The notes under the pieces were generated by a model that was not told the DNA's origin, made no database searches, and saw only the letters and a list, made by a program, of their open reading frames with translations. Positions 17,834 to 27,620 of a stretch of 64,000 nucleotides of DNA are shown in pieces. Numbering within the stretch: position 1 is the first letter of the stretch; every line of letters starts with the position of its first letter. The translations under genes and the position numbers were made by a program. This stretch comes from Methylosinus sp. C49 (GTDB taxonomy: Bacteria > Pseudomonadota > Alphaproteobacteria > Rhizobiales > Beijerinckiaceae), in assembly GCF_009936375.1 (NCBI RefSeq), contig NZ_AP022332.1:2884501-2948500 (forward strand), written 5' to 3'.

Positions 17834-19294
17834 CTACACTTCGGCCGATCGTGCGCCGGCGGCGCCCGCGCGCGCGAGCTTGCTGCGCTTATGGCCGTAG
17901 GAGAAATAGAAAATCAGCCCCAGAGCCATCCATATGGCGAAGCGCTCCCAGGCCGCGGCGGGCAGCTTGGAGAGCAGCCAGATGGAGAAGCCGACGCCGA
18001 CCAGCGGAACATAAGGCACGAGCGGCGTGCGAAAGCTGCGCGGGGCGTCCGGGCGCGTGCGTCGCATGACGATGATGGAAAGACAGATGACGACGAAGGC
18101 GGACAGGGTTCCGATATTGACGAGCTCGGCGACCTCACGGATCGGATAGAGCCCGGCGACGATCGCCGTCAGCGCGCCGATGACGAGCGTCGGGCGATGC
18201 GGCGTGTGGAAGCGCGGATGCGCGTGCGAGAACCAGGCCGGCAGCAGACCGTCGCGGCTCATGGCGAAGCAGATGCGCGCGCATCCGAGCAGAAACGCCA
18301 GCATGACACTGATAATGCCGGCGACCGCGGCGACCGAGACGACGAAGGTCGCCCACGGCAAGCCGACGGCGGTGAAGGCCGCGGCCACCGGCGCCGGATT
18401 GTTCAACGTGTCGTAGCGCACCATTCCGGTGAGCACGAGCGACACCGCCACATAGAGCGTCAACGCGACGGCCAGCGAAAGCAGAACCGCGCGAGGCAGC
18501 TGGCGTTGCGGATCCTTCGCCTCCTCGGCCGCTGTGGTCAGCGTGTCATAGCCGAAGACAGCGAAGAACACGACCGCCGCGCCCTCGACGACGCCGCCGA
18601 ATCCGTAGGGCATGAAGGGAGTCCAATTCTCGAGGCTCACATAGGGAAGGCCCGCCGCCACCACGAGCAGAACCGCAGCGGTCTTGACCACCACCATGAC
18701 GGCGTTGAAACGTGCGCCCCATTCGATGCGCAGCACCAGCACGCCGGCGACGAACAGCGCGCCCAAAATGGCGGCGAGATCGACGACCTTGCCCTCGCCG
18801 GTTCCGGCCGCGCCCGAGGCCCAGACCGGCAGAGCGAGGCCGAGCTGGCCGAGCAGCGCCTGCAGATAGCCAGACCACCCGATAGAGACGACAGCGACGA
18901 CGAGCGCATATTCGAGCAGCAGGTCCCAGCCGATGATCCAGGCGGCGAGCTCGCCGAGCACGGCATAGGCGTAAGTATAGGCGCTGCCCGCCGCCGGAAT
19001 CATTCCGGCGAATTCGGCGTAGCAGAGCGCCGCCGCCGCGCTGGCGACGCCGGCGATGAGGAAGGAGAGCGAAACCGCAGGGCCGGCCTGCGTCGCCGCC
19101 ACCACGCCGGTCAGCACGAATATGCCGACGCCGATCAGCCCTCCGAGACCGATGCTGGTGAGCTGCCAAAGGCCCAGCACTCGGCGCAGCTCGCTCGGCC
19201 TGCCGGATTCCGCCGCCAGCGTCTCTAGTGGCTTCACGCGCAGGAGATCATGCAGCGATGGAAGATCATGCAGCGAAAAGCGTCGCCCGGTCAT
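17834..19294 (-). CDS. amino acid permease, APC superfamily
   Basis: A 486-residue, about 12-helix transporter of the cationic amino acid/YfnA type. The signature GLGGLIGVGIFVLTG (helix 1, about 50-64), EFAGMIPAAGSAYTYAYAVLGE and the conserved Glu/Lys-rich loop FFAVFGYDTLTTAAEEAKDPQRQLPRA identify it, the last being interrupted only by normal family variation. ATG 19294 has AAGGGA five bases upstream and is preferred to the ATG at 19333. The substrate is probably a basic or neutral amino acid but is not decidable. The gene is transcribed towards the kinase gene and stands apart from the TonB operon behind it. Confidence 0.9.
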   Translation of the reverse strand: MTGRRFSLHDLPSLHDLLRVKPLETLAAESGRPSELRRVLGLWQLTSIGLGGLIGVGIFVLTGVVAATQAGPAVSLSFLIAGVASAAAALCYAEFAGMIPAAGSAYTYAYAVLGELAAWIIGWDLLLEYALVVAVVSIGWSGYLQALLGQLGLALPVWASGAAGTGEGKVVDLAAILGALFVAGVLVLRIEWGARFNAVMVVVKTAAVLLVVAAGLPYVSLENWTPFMPYGFGGVVEGAAVVFFAVFGYDTLTTAAEEAKDPQRQLPRAVLLSLAVALTLYVAVSLVLTGMVRYDTLNNPAPVAAAFTAVGLPWATFVVSVAAVAGIISVMLAFLLGCARICFAMSRDGLLPAWFSHAHPRFHTPHRPTLVIGALTAIVAGLYPIREVAELVNIGTLSAFVVICLSIIVMRRTRPDAPRSFRTPLVPYVPLVGVGFSIWLLSKLPAAAWERFAIWMALGLIFYFSYGHKRSKLARAGAAGARSAEV

Positions 19295-19357
19295 GCCGTC
19301 CCTTCGGTTGGATTCGTCGCCGAAGTGTAGCATGTCCGCCGAAACGACGGATCGTCC

Positions 19358-20149
19358 TCAGTGCTTATCCGCCGCGCGAAACTGAACCGGCACCTCGAAG
19401 GTGAGGCCCTCGTCCGCCACTGCGGGAGGCGGCGGCGGCACGGGATCGGCGCGCTTCATCATGGCGAGAGCGGCGTCGTCGAAAATGCGGTCGCCCGCGG
19501 AGCGCTTGACGCTCGCGCTCACCACATGGCCGAGCCGATCGAGCGTGAAGGCGACGGCGACCTCGCCGGCGCGCCGCCCCGCCCCGCTCGGATAGCGCTT
19601 GGCGCGGTTGATATGCGCCATCAACGCCTTCAGCCAGGTGAGCTTGGCCGCACGCGCGACCTTATCGGCGCCTTGGACGGGTGCGACGGCGCGCGGCGCC
19701 TCGGCGAGCGCATCGGTCTTGGGCGGCGCGGCCGCCTCGGACGCCGCCGACTCCGCGGAGATCACCGGCGTCGCCTGACGCTTGGTCGGATCCTCGACCG
19801 GCTTCTCATGCTTTTCGGCGGTCGTGTATTCGGCATCCTCGGCCTCGACGCGCGAAATCTTGGGATCGTCGCTTTCCTTGGTCTGCGAGGCGGCGACGGC
19901 CGGCGCGGCGGCGGCGGCTTCATCGGCCTGCGGGCCGGGGGGAGCGTCGGGCGAATCCTCGACATGGGGCGCGGCGGGCGCGAGGCCGATCTCGATCGCC
20001 GGGGCGCCGCTGGCGTCGTCGTCGGTCTCGATCTCGAAGACGACGAAAATAGCGGCGAGCGCCAGAAGATGCGCGGCCAGCGCGGCCAGCGCCGCGCCGG
20101 TCCAGATGCGATTGTTTCGGCCCGTGTCGAGATCGGCGGCGATGCTCAT
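19358..20149 (-). CDS. tonB: TonB, energy transducer
   Basis: Links the ExbB-ExbD motor to outer-membrane receptors. At 263 residues it has a cytoplasmic start, a single helix (about 17-38, ALAALAAHLLALAAIFVVF), a long Pro/Ala/Glu-rich periplasmic spacer, and the C-terminal TonB fold from about 170 (INRAKRYPSGAGRRAGEVAVAF, then ASVKRSAGDRIFDDAALAM). The conserved YP is present in KRYPSGA. Start ATG overlaps the exbD stop (ATGA). It is the last gene of the exbB-exbD-tonB unit and serves the TonB-dependent receptor at 22861-25365. Confidence 0.94.
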   Translation of the reverse strand: MSIAADLDTGRNNRIWTGAALAALAAHLLALAAIFVVFEIETDDDASGAPAIEIGLAPAAPHVEDSPDAPPGPQADEAAAAAPAVAASQTKESDDPKISRVEAEDAEYTTAEKHEKPVEDPTKRQATPVISAESAASEAAAPPKTDALAEAPRAVAPVQGADKVARAAKLTWLKALMAHINRAKRYPSGAGRRAGEVAVAFTLDRLGHVVSASVKRSAGDRIFDDAALAMMKRADPVPPPPPAVADEGLTFEVPVQFRAADKH

Positions 20150-20592
20150 TTCGCAGCTCCGCCCGTCGCGGCCCCGCCGGCGTCGAGCGCGACGAGAGAT
20201 ATCTTGGCGTAGCCGCCGGAGCGCAAGCGCTCGAGAATGGCCATCATCTCGCCATAGGGTACGGCGGTGTCGGCGCGCAGGAAGACGCGCTTGTCCTTGT
20301 CGCCGCCGGCGAGCGAATCCAGCGAGGCGATGAGATCATTGCGCTTCACCGGCGTCTCGCCCAGAGCGAGCGCCAGATCGGCCTGAATGGTGAGATAGAT
20401 CGGCTTGTCGGGCTTTGTGTGCGTCGCCGCGCTCGCGGCCGGCAGATCGACGGGAAGATCGACAGTGGCGAGCGGAGCCGCCACCATGAAGATGATCAGC
20501 AGCACGAGCATCACGTCGATGAAGGGCGTGACATTGATCTCGTGAGTCTCTTCGAGCGCGCCGCGCGGCGATCCTCCGATATTGCCGGCCAT
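20146..20592 (-). CDS. exbD: ExbD, TonB-system motor subunit
   Basis: A 148-residue inner-membrane protein with a single helix. The start region HEINVTPFIDVMLVLLIIFMV contains the conserved Asp in NVTPFIDVMLVLL, which carries protons in the ExbB/ExbD channel. The periplasmic domain has KPIYLTIQADLALALGE and FLRADTAVPYGEMMAILERLRSGGY. The gene sits five bases after exbB and overlaps tonB by four. Confidence 0.95.
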   Translation of the reverse strand: MAGNIGGSPRGALEETHEINVTPFIDVMLVLLIIFMVAAPLATVDLPVDLPAASAATHTKPDKPIYLTIQADLALALGETPVKRNDLIASLDSLAGGDKDKRVFLRADTAVPYGEMMAILERLRSGGYAKISLVALDAGGAATGGAAK

Positions 20593-20597
20593 GAGCG

Positions 20598-21392
20598 TTA
20601 CTCCGCGGCGCGCAGGGCGGCAGGCGCCTGCTGGACGCCGCGATCGAGATCGCGCGAGACGATGCGCAGCAGCTCGCCGGAGAGATTGGAGACGAGCTCG
20701 AGATAGGCGCTCGTCTGGCGCGCGAGATGATTATAGATCAGCACGGCGGGAATGGCGGCGATGAGGCCGATGGCGGTGGCGAGCAGCGCCTCGGCGATGC
20801 CGGGCGCGACGACGGCGAGATTGGTCGTCTGCGCTTTCGATATGCCGATGAAGCTGTTCATAATGCCCCACACAGTGCCGAACAGGCCGATGAAGGGACC
20901 GGTAGAGCCGACCGAGGCGAGCAGCCCCGTGCCGCGACGAATGGAGAGGCTCTCGGCGCGCTCGATCTCGGCGAAGCTCGAAGCGACGCGCTCCTTCAAT
21001 CCGCCGGCGGAGGAGAGATCGGAAGAGAGGCGGAACTCGCGCAGCGCCTCGGCGATCAGAGCGCTCGCCAGAGGATCGTCGCCGCCGAGCGCGAGACGCG
21101 CTTCCGCGAGGCCGCGCGCCTCCTGCAGACGCTCGATCGAGCTGCGAATGCGCGCGCGCGCGCGCCGCAATTCGATCGTCTTGGCGATGAGCACCGTCCA
21201 TGTGCCGATGGAGGCGCTGACGAGGCCCAGCATGACGATCTTCACGACGATGTCGGCGTTGAGGAACATGCTCGACACAGAAAGATCATGCGGACGATTG
21301 ATGATGTCCGCGCGCCCTTCGGCCAGACAGAGAGAGGTCGAGAGGAGGAGAGACGAGGCCGCAATCGCTAGCGTCTGATATGACCGTTTCAT
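20598..21392 (-). CDS. exbB: ExbB, TonB-system motor subunit
   Basis: A 264-residue protein with an N-terminal signal-like hydrophobic stretch and three membrane helices. Typical blocks are [23 protein letters not shown] in helix 1, and the long helix 2/3 region [23 protein letters not shown] followed by [24 protein letters not shown]. These match the MotA/TolQ/ExbB proton channel family. Start ATG 21392 overlaps the preceding dioxygenase stop as ATGA, which decides it over the ATG at 21404. Confidence 0.95.
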   Translation of the reverse strand: MKRSYQTLAIAASSLLLSTSLCLAEGRADIINRPHDLSVSSMFLNADIVVKIVMLGLVSASIGTWTVLIAKTIELRRARARIRSSIERLQEARGLAEARLALGGDDPLASALIAEALREFRLSSDLSSAGGLKERVASSFAEIERAESLSIRRGTGLLASVGSTGPFIGLFGTVWGIMNSFIGISKAQTTNLAVVAPGIAEALLATAIGLIAAIPAVLIYNHLARQTSAYLELVSNLSGELLRIVSRDLDRGVQQAPAALRAAE

Positions 21393-22072
21393 GCTTCCGC
21401 CCATATGCGAATGAGATTGTGATAGACGCCTGTCAGCTTGACGCAGGCCGGATCGCCCGCGCCGAGCCGCTCCGTGAGACCTTGAATCGTCTGGTCCAAA
21501 TCGAAAAGCAACGAACGTACCACGTTGTCGCGAATCATGCTTTGAAGCCAGAAGAAGGATGCGACGCGTTCGCCGCGCGTCACTTCTCGCACGAGATGCA
21601 GGCTGGTCGATGGATAGAGCACCAGATGACCGGCGGGCAGCTTCACTTCCTGCGCGCCGTAATGATCCTCGATGACCAATTCGCCGCCGTCGTATTCATC
21701 GGGATCGGTGAGAAAAAGCGTGACGGAGAGATCGGTGCGAATGCGCACCGAAGTGCGCGGCACGCCGCGAATGGCGTTGTCGACATGCAGCCCGAAATCA
21801 TGCCCCGCGCCATAGCGATTGAACAGCGGCGGGAAAATCCGCAGCGGCAGAGCGGCGGAGACGAAAGTCGGACAGGCTGCGAGCGCATCGAGCACGAGAT
21901 CGCCCAATTCGCGGGCGATGGCGCCGTCTTGCGGCAGCTGCAGATTATTCTTCACCAGGCTCGATTGCGAGCCTGCGGTCGTGCGGCCGTCTTCCCACAC
22001 GGTCTGCGACATCACGTCGCGAAAATAGGCGACCTGCCGCGCATCGAGCACATCGGGTATGCAGATCAGCAT
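21389..22072 (-). CDS. PiuC-type Fe(II)/2-oxoglutarate dioxygenase, copy 1
   Basis: A 227-residue PKHD-type hydroxylase of the PiuC/YbiX family. The iron triad is visible as HVD (in [10 protein letters not shown]) and a later His in [21 protein letters not shown], with the Arg of TRG binding 2-oxoglutarate. The family is typically found beside TonB-dependent siderophore receptors, and the natural substrate is unsettled. This copy lies ten bases downstream of a close paralogue and overlaps exbB. It differs from its neighbour mostly in the C-terminal third. Confidence 0.9.
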   Translation of the reverse strand: MLICIPDVLDARQVAYFRDVMSQTVWEDGRTTAGSQSSLVKNNLQLPQDGAIARELGDLVLDALAACPTFVSAALPLRIFPPLFNRYGAGHDFGLHVDNAIRGVPRTSVRIRTDLSVTLFLTDPDEYDGGELVIEDHYGAQEVKLPAGHLVLYPSTSLHLVREVTRGERVASFFWLQSMIRDNVVRSLLFDLDQTIQGLTERLGAGDPACVKLTGVYHNLIRIWAEA

Positions 22073-22082
22073 GACGCGACCC

Positions 22083-22766
22083 TCATACCTCGCTCCAATG
22101 GCGTATGAGATTGTGATAGACGCCGCCGAGCTTCATCACATCCTCGTCGTCTCCGCCGAGGCGTGGCGCGAGCTGCTGGATCGCCGTGTCGAGATCATAG
22201 ATCACGTCACGCACGCTCTCCTGGCGGATCATGCTCTGCGCCCAGAAGAAGGAGGCGACGCGCTCGCCGCGCGTGACTGGCGACACCATATGCAGATCGC
22301 TCGCCGGATAGACAGCGAGCGCGCCGGCCGGAAGCTTGACCTGATGCGAGTCGTATGCGTCGTCGACGACGAGCTCGCCGCCTTCATATTCCTCCGGCTC
22401 GGACAGAAAGACCGTGACCGCGAGATCGGCGCGAATGCGCACGCCAGTCAGCGGATCGCCGCGCACGGCGTTGTCGACATGCACGCCGAAACGATGGCCG
22501 ACGCGATAGCGATTGAACATGGGCGGGTAGATGCGTAGCGGAATCGCCGCGGCGACAAAGCCCGGATGCGAGACGATCGCCTGCAACAGACGCTCGCCGA
22601 GGCGCCGCGACAATTCGCCATTGGGCGGCAGCTGCTCATTGCTCTTCACCGAAGGCGGCTGCGCGCCGGCGGTGGAAGCGCCGTCCTCCCATTCCGCGGC
22701 GTCCATGACGCTGCGGAATTGAGCGACCGTCTCCTTGCTCAGAACGTCCGGCACGCAGATCAGCAT
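22083..22766 (-). CDS. PiuC-type Fe(II)/2-oxoglutarate dioxygenase, copy 2
   Basis: A second 227-residue paralogue, with the same MLIC start, the HVDNAVRG iron site and [25 protein letters not shown]. Length equals the first copy exactly, so the pair arose by tandem duplication. ATG 22766 aligns with the start of copy 1; an in-frame ATG at 22832 would extend through the terminator hairpin and is rejected. It leads the piuC-piuC-exbB-exbD-tonB run, downstream of the receptor and its terminator. Confidence 0.9.
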   Translation of the reverse strand: MLICVPDVLSKETVAQFRSVMDAAEWEDGASTAGAQPPSVKSNEQLPPNGELSRRLGERLLQAIVSHPGFVAAAIPLRIYPPMFNRYRVGHRFGVHVDNAVRGDPLTGVRIRADLAVTVFLSEPEEYEGGELVVDDAYDSHQVKLPAGALAVYPASDLHMVSPVTRGERVASFFWAQSMIRQESVRDVIYDLDTAIQQLAPRLGGDDEDVMKLGGVYHNLIRHWSEV

Positions 22767-22800
22767 TTCCGCACATTCCATTTTTTGCGGCGCAATGAAA

Positions 22801-22846
22801 AGGCGCCGGCCCCTTGTTTGAAACTTTTCCAAGGGAGCCGGCGCCT
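22801..22846 (-). terminator. hairpin terminator of the TonB-dependent receptor gene
   Basis: Long inverted repeat (AGGCGCCGGC.CCTTG paired with CAAGG.GCCGGCGCCT) directly after the receptor stop. On the minus strand the hairpin is followed by TTTT. It separates the receptor from the dioxygenase-exbBD-tonB genes, so these either depend on read-through or have their own promoter in the short space left. Confidence 0.8.
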
Positions 22847-22860
22847 GCGACGATTTGTCT

Positions 22861-25365
22861 TTAGAATTTGGCGCGCGCCTCGAACAGCACGGTGCGGCCG
22901 GGCGCGACCTGCGTGAAGGGCGTCGCCGTCTGATAGAAGGCGTCGTAATAGGTGCGGTCGAACATATTCATGACCGAGACCTTGAGCGTGATATTTTCGG
23001 TGACCTTGCCTTCCAGGAAGGCGTCGAAGCGCCAATAGGAGGGCAGCACGGTCGGCACATTCACGAAGGGATTGGCCGCCGTCGGCGCGGGCCAACCCGT
23101 CGTGCCGTTCACCGCCGTCGCGCCATTGGCGATGATATTGTTGCCGCCGTAGATTTTCGAGCGATAAACCGCCTGTCCGCCGAATTCGAGTCGATCCGCC
23201 TCGAGGCCGAAGAGATCGCCGAACTTGTATTTGCTCAGCAGGCTGAAGGATTCATGCGCGATATTGGCGAGCGGCAGGCCGACATTGGTGACGATCTGCG
23301 AGTGCTTGACCTTCGACTCCATGATGACGACGCCGCCGGTCACACTCCATTTGTCGGTGATATTGCCGGCGATCTCTATGTCCGCGCCTTGCACATAATA
23401 TTCGGCGTCGCCCGTCGTCACCGAGCCGTTCACCTCACGCGCGCCGGTCACATCGGTGCGGAACAGCGCCGCCGTGGCGAGCAGATGGCGGTCGAAAAGC
23501 TCCCATTTCGCGCCAATTTCCTTGGCGTAATTGCGCTGCGGCGGGAAGATCTGCACGGCGGTGGTGAGACCGCCGTAATTGGCCGCGCCGCCGTCGAGCT
23601 CGGCGCCGACAGGATTGGCCGAGGTCGCATAGGCCGCGTAGAGGCTCACCTCCGGCAGCGGCTTCAGCACGAGGCCGAAATTATAGTTCACCAGCGCCGA
23701 GTGATTGGCCGCGAAGGTCGTATAGGCCTCGTTGCGATTGGTGATGGTATAATCGTCGAAGCGCACGCCGGCGTTGGCGATGACGATGTCTTCGTAGTTG
23801 GCCGTCTCGATGAGATAGCCGGCCTTGGTGTCCACAGCGACGCGCGTCACATTCTGATTGCGCGTCGGCGTGTTGAGAAACGGCAGAGAATTGCAGGGCA
23901 GATAGAGATTGCACACGAGCGCGCCGCCGACGGCGCCTCCGTTCAGCTCCGACGAAAGATTGGTGTAATTGGTTCGCGTCAGCCATTCCCGGCTGTATTC
24001 GGCGCCGAGCACGACTTCATGCTTCACCGGGCCAGTGGCGAATTTGTAATTTATATCGGTCTGGCTCGCGAGCGTGTTGGTCACTTGATAGCGGCTCTGC
24101 GCGCCTATGTTCACCGTGCCCGCAGCCCAGTTCGCGCTCTGCGTCAGCGTGCCGATGTAATCGACCATCGAGCGGCTCTGCCGCAGACGGCTGGTGATCG
24201 TCAGATCGTCGCTGACGCGATATTCGCCGGTGAAGGTGCCGAAGTCCTGGCGGTATTTCTGGAAGTCGCGATTGAGCAGCCCATACCAGGTGTTGCGCGA
24301 GGTGACGCCTTCCGCATAAGGCCGATTGGTCGCGCGGTTATAGGGAATGCCGAAGTCCGGCAGGCCGCTCTGGTAGGAATGCGTGTAATTGGCCGTGAGA
24401 GTGAAATTCTCGATCGGCTTGAAGACGACGGAGCCCGAAACGCCGTCGCGATCATCGACGACATAATTGCGTCCCGCGACATTGGCGTCTTGGAACAGGC
24501 CATTCACGCGCACGGCGAGAATCGGGCTGATCGCCTTGTTGACGTCGATCTGCACGCGCTTGGAGTTGTCCGACGGACCGCCGGTGAACTTCATATCATA
24601 GAAGTCCTGCTCCTTGGCCGTCTTGGTGACGATATTCAACGCGCCTCCGGCGGTGCCCCGGCCGGCGAAGCTGGAGCCGGGACCGCGCAAGATTTCCACC
24701 TGCTCCGTGTAGAAATTCTCGCGCAAGCTGACGCCCGGATCGCGCACGCCGTCGACGAATATGTCGTTGCGGGCGTCGAAGCCGCGGATGAAGAAGCGAT
24801 CGCCGAAGGCGTTGCCGCCCTCGCCCGAGCCGAGCGTGACGCCGGCCGTGCTGCGCGCGATTTCCTTCAGCGTGAAGGCGTTCTTGTCTTCGAGCACTTC
24901 CTTGGTGAGCACGGTCACGGTGCGCGGCGTGTTCAACAGCGGCTGGGTGAATTTGTTGGACGACAGCCGATCGGCCTTATAGGGCGCCTTGGGATCGGCA
25001 TAGGGATTGGCGTCGGCCGGCGCGGAGCCGCCCCCTGCCCCCGCCTGCGCGCTCTGGGCGCCTTGCGCCCCGGCTTGCGGAGCGGCGGGCTGCGTCGAGG
25101 GAGCGCGCGTCGCACGGCGCGGCTTGGCGGCCTGATGGGCGGCGGGCGCCGCATGAACAACCGGCTTGGGCTTCTCCTTCGGAGCGTCGACGCGGACCGC
25201 CGGCAGAGGCTGCGTGGCCTCCTGCGCTGTCGCGACGCCGACGCCCGCAGCCAGCAGAGCCGCGGCTCCCAACAGTTTCGCGGACGGGCCGTCGATGCGC
25301 GAGACCGACGCGGATGACCCGCGCCGCAGGCTGCGCAGAGAAAACGGCGCTTTGATGTTGTTCAT
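22861..25365 (-). CDS. TonB-dependent siderophore receptor (Fiu-like)
   Basis: Outer-membrane receptor of 834 residues resembling catecholate siderophore receptors. It has a long N-terminal signal region, a likely TonB box near LPAVRVDAP, a Pro/Ala-rich linker, then the plug domain ([24 protein letters not shown] is characteristic) with [19 protein letters not shown] and [22 protein letters not shown]. The rest is a 22-strand beta barrel ending in a terminal Phe (EARAKF), as required for barrel assembly. ATG 25365 is used; the ATG at 25398 lacks a ribosome-binding site. Iron repression is expected, and two dyads lie in the upstream region. Ligand not decidable. Confidence 0.93.
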   Translation of the reverse strand: MNNIKAPFSLRSLRRGSSASVSRIDGPSAKLLGAAALLAAGVGVATAQEATQPLPAVRVDAPKEKPKPVVHAAPAAHQAAKPRRATRAPSTQPAAPQAGAQGAQSAQAGAGGGSAPADANPYADPKAPYKADRLSSNKFTQPLLNTPRTVTVLTKEVLEDKNAFTLKEIARSTAGVTLGSGEGGNAFGDRFFIRGFDARNDIFVDGVRDPGVSLRENFYTEQVEILRGPGSSFAGRGTAGGALNIVTKTAKEQDFYDMKFTGGPSDNSKRVQIDVNKAISPILAVRVNGLFQDANVAGRNYVVDDRDGVSGSVVFKPIENFTLTANYTHSYQSGLPDFGIPYNRATNRPYAEGVTSRNTWYGLLNRDFQKYRQDFGTFTGEYRVSDDLTITSRLRQSRSMVDYIGTLTQSANWAAGTVNIGAQSRYQVTNTLASQTDINYKFATGPVKHEVVLGAEYSREWLTRTNYTNLSSELNGGAVGGALVCNLYLPCNSLPFLNTPTRNQNVTRVAVDTKAGYLIETANYEDIVIANAGVRFDDYTITNRNEAYTTFAANHSALVNYNFGLVLKPLPEVSLYAAYATSANPVGAELDGGAANYGGLTTAVQIFPPQRNYAKEIGAKWELFDRHLLATAALFRTDVTGAREVNGSVTTGDAEYYVQGADIEIAGNITDKWSVTGGVVIMESKVKHSQIVTNVGLPLANIAHESFSLLSKYKFGDLFGLEADRLEFGGQAVYRSKIYGGNNIIANGATAVNGTTGWPAPTAANPFVNVPTVLPSYWRFDAFLEGKVTENITLKVSVMNMFDRTYYDAFYQTATPFTQVAPGRTVLFEARAKF

Positions 25366-25476
25366 TCTGTCCTGCCCCCGTGGAATCAAGTCCGGCAAAG
25401 CCGGTAAGATGATCCACTATGCGTATTTTCCGCAGGAGGCAGGGTCAATCGAAGGATGCGTAGACTGGAAATATTA

Positions 25477-25493
25477 CAAGAACCAAATTCTTG
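25477..25493. promoter_or_regulatory. dyad CAAGAA-N5-TTCTTG upstream of the receptor
   Basis: Perfect 6-bp arms around a 5-base spacer, about 115 bases upstream of the receptor ATG. A possible operator for an iron regulator (Fur, Irr or RirA type). The arms do not match a consensus well enough to name the protein. Confidence 0.35.
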
Positions 25494-25550
25494 AAAGTCT
25501 TGAAATAAAAGCTTCCTGTCACGTTGCTGACATTGTTCGAAAGAGACTTA

Positions 25551-25565
25551 TTGGAAATATTCCAA
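25551..25565. promoter_or_regulatory. dyad TTGGAA-N3-TTCCAA upstream of the receptor
   Basis: Perfect 6-3-6 inverted repeat. Its geometry resembles the Irr iron control element (TTTAGAA-N3-TTCTAAA), with differences at the outer positions. It lies about 190 bases upstream of the receptor start. Confidence 0.4.
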
Positions 25566-25699
25566 GTTAAAGCCGCGCGGATTTAGCAGCTCCGTTCGTC
25601 ATACATCTGATGCGCCTCATCGCCTTTTGCTCGCGGGGCGACCCGCCGAGCCATCGCCCGCGTTTTTCGTCGCCCGCGCTCGGCTCGACATCGAAAAGC

Positions 25700-27199
25700 T
25701 CATTTGCCTTCGATCGTCTTGCGCGCCTCGTCGCGCAGCAGACGGCGAGAATCGTCGCGGATATAGGACATGTGTCCGCCGGGCACGGTCACGAGCCGCA
25801 CGCGAGAGGTCTCGCCGAAGGCGGGCAGCTGATCGATGAGCAGCTTGCTCGCGTAATAGGGCGTCACCAGATCGGCGAGCCCATGGGCGACGAGCACCTT
25901 CAAGCGCGCGTCGAGCGCGAGCTCGTCGCGCAGCGTCGAGACCGACTCCGCATTGGCGCGGCCGCCGCGGCCGAAGTCCCAATCGCGCGCGACCTTGTGA
26001 TTGAGAATCTCATAGCGCGCGTCGCCGATCGGCCATTGCAGCTTCTCGATCGTCACCCGCGTCATGGCGGCGCCGAGCGGCGCGGCGAGCGCGTCGAGCA
26101 CCGGATCGGACCAATCGCTCTCGCGCGAGAAGGGCCGCGGATCGAAGCCCGTCACCGCGCCGTCATAGGCGCTGGAGACGAGATGCGAGGCGCGCAGACG
26201 ATCGCGCAGAAAGGTCTTCAGCGCGACGCGGCCGCCCTCCTCCGTCACGATCCGCGATTCGAGCCCGGTGAAGCGAGCGACATTGGCGTCGAGCCGCTCC
26301 AGCGCCTCCTTGTCGCGCGGACCTTTGAGCAGATCGACGAGAAAATCGCCGGAGGCGTAGGCTTCGACATCGGCGAGCTCGGCGCGCTGCTTGGCGTCGC
26401 GCGCCACCGCCGCATAGGACGGCAGGCGGCCCGCCAACGACAGGAGATTGCGCGGGCTGTTCAGCCAGGCGAAATCCAGCGCCGGCGAGATCAGCACCAG
26501 CCCTTCGACGCCTATGCTCTCGCGCTCACGCAGCGCATGAGCGAGCTCGACAGCGCGAAAGCCGCCATAGCTCTCGCCGACCAGAAACTTCGGCGAGGCG
26601 ATGCGCCGATGCGTCGCCAGCCATTTGCGCACCACGACTGCGAGCGCCTCGGCGTCGCCCTGCGCGGAGAGGAAATGCTTTCGCGTCTCCTCATTGTCGG
26701 TGAGAAATTTGCTGTAGCCCGTGCCCGGCGGATCGATGAAGACGAGATCGACGAAAGGCAGCCAGCTCTCCGCATTGTCCACGACGACGGGCGGCGCAGA
26801 GGGCGACAGCGGCCCCGCGCCCAGCGACAGGCGCCAGGGCGAGATTCCGCCGAGGCCGAGCCAGGCGGAAGCCGCGCCCGGTCCGCCATTGAAGACGAAG
26901 GCGATGGGCCGGGCCGCCGCATCGACGTCGGAGCGCTCATAGGAGACGAAAGCCACATCGACGCGCGGCGCGCCGCTCTGGGCGTCGCGCAGCCGCACTG
27001 CGCCGGCGCGGGAGAGGAAGACCAGCTTCTCGCCGCGAATCGACATGGAATGCGTGGTCGCGACCTCGGTCGGAAGGCCTTGCGATGGGTCAGCCGCCTC
27101 CTCGCTCTCCTTTTTCTGCGCCGCGGGCGGCGCGGCGAGGCTCGAGGAGCCGGCGAGACAAAGAGCCAGCGCGAGCGCAATCCAGGCTTTGGAAATCAT
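25700..27199 (-). CDS. secreted S10-family serine carboxypeptidase-like protein
   Basis: A 499-residue alpha/beta hydrolase with a signal peptide (residues 1-22). Catalytic landmarks are the oxyanion block AFVFNGGPGAASAW, the nucleophile motif FLVGESYGGFRA, an Asp in VAHGLADLVTPY and the His in VPGGHMSYIRD. These match bacterial S10 peptidase homologues, which act in the periplasm; the peptide substrate is unknown. ATG 27199 is chosen because AAAGG lies seven bases upstream; ATG 27214 and earlier starts are less likely. Transcribed alone and divergent from the CsbD gene. Confidence 0.88.
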   Translation of the reverse strand: MISKAWIALALALCLAGSSSLAAPPAAQKKESEEAADPSQGLPTEVATTHSMSIRGEKLVFLSRAGAVRLRDAQSGAPRVDVAFVSYERSDVDAAARPIAFVFNGGPGAASAWLGLGGISPWRLSLGAGPLSPSAPPVVVDNAESWLPFVDLVFIDPPGTGYSKFLTDNEETRKHFLSAQGDAEALAVVVRKWLATHRRIASPKFLVGESYGGFRAVELAHALRERESIGVEGLVLISPALDFAWLNSPRNLLSLAGRLPSYAAVARDAKQRAELADVEAYASGDFLVDLLKGPRDKEALERLDANVARFTGLESRIVTEEGGRVALKTFLRDRLRASHLVSSAYDGAVTGFDPRPFSRESDWSDPVLDALAAPLGAAMTRVTIEKLQWPIGDARYEILNHKVARDWDFGRGGRANAESVSTLRDELALDARLKVLVAHGLADLVTPYYASKLLIDQLPAFGETSRVRLVTVPGGHMSYIRDDSRRLLRDEARKTIEGK

Positions 27200-27265
27200 G
27201 TCACGACCTTTCATTCCACGATGTGAGAACAGATAGCGCCGCGCTCGAGCGCGGCGAAGGGCGAT

Positions 27266-27290
27266 GGAACCATCTCCAGCGGCAAGAATT
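27266..27290 (+). promoter_or_regulatory. possible EcfG-type promoter of csbD
   Basis: GGAAC at 27266 is followed after 16 bases by AATT, against the EcfG (general stress sigma) consensus GGAAC-N16/17-CGTT. The -35 half is perfect and the -10 half keeps only the TT. It sits about 57 bases before the CsbD start, and CsbD genes are commonly general-stress genes. Confidence 0.35.
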
Positions 27291-27346
27291 GTCATCCGAT
27301 CCTGCGGCGTTCGCAAATAGACGCGCCCCAGCAGAGGAGAAGAAAG

Positions 27347-27547
27347 ATGGAATGGAACCAGATCCAAGGCAATTGGAAGCAGGCTACGGGCAAGATCAAA
27401 GAGAAATGGGGCGACTTGACCGATGACGATCTGACCAGGATCCAGGGCAAGCGCGACCAATTCGAAGGCGAATTGCAGAAACGCTACGGGAAAAGCAAGG
27501 AAGCCGTTCAAAAAGACGTGGATGAATGGCTGAAGACGCTCCACTGA
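27347..27547 (+). CDS. CsbD family stress protein
   Basis: A 66-residue hydrophilic protein with the CsbD signature: WNQIQGNWKQATGKIKEKWGDLTDDDL, followed by KRDQFEGELQKRYGKSKEAV. Such proteins are induced by general stress, and their molecular role is unknown. A good ribosome-binding site (AGGAGAAGAAAG) precedes the ATG. Monocistronic. Confidence 0.92.
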   Translation: MEWNQIQGNWKQATGKIKEKWGDLTDDDLTRIQGKRDQFEGELQKRYGKSKEAVQKDVDEWLKTLH

Positions 27548-27582
27548 GCGACGCCTCTCCGCTGCGCTCCCAGGGGAGAGAC

Positions 27583-27612
27583 AAAAGCGGCGGCCGGTTC
27601 TCCGGCCGCCGC
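27583..27612 (-). terminator. hairpin terminator after the mesaconyl-CoA hydratase gene
   Basis: An 11-bp GC stem (GCGGCGGCCGG/CCGGCCGCCGC) with a short loop. On the minus strand it is followed by TTTTG, just downstream of the stop at 27621. It may also stop csbD transcription on the plus strand, but there it lacks a T run. Confidence 0.8.
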
Positions 27613-27620
27613 CGATTGCG

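Larger units (their letters stand above)
25366..25699. other. AT-rich intergenic region upstream of the receptor
   Basis: About 330 bases between the receptor and the S10-like peptidase, both on the minus strand. The stretch 25400-25575 is markedly AT-richer than the rest of the window and holds two dyads listed separately. A 53-codon open frame (25409-25570, plus strand) exists but has host-atypical codons and no clear ribosome-binding site. This is best read as the receptor promoter region. Confidence 0.6.

Noticed and set aside
18000-19294. possible single operon of the amino acid permease with the TonB genes
   Set aside because: Same strand and close, but the permease has its own ribosome-binding site and no functional link to iron uptake; co-transcription not supported.
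22855-25317. 820-codon plus-strand open frame opposite the TonB-dependent receptor
   Set aside because: Antisense artefact of codon bias; the receptor is unambiguous.
25409-25570. 53-codon AT-rich frame in the receptor promoter region
   Set aside because: Codon use unlike the genome, no clear ribosome-binding site, no recognised family. It lies over the dyads of a regulatory region.
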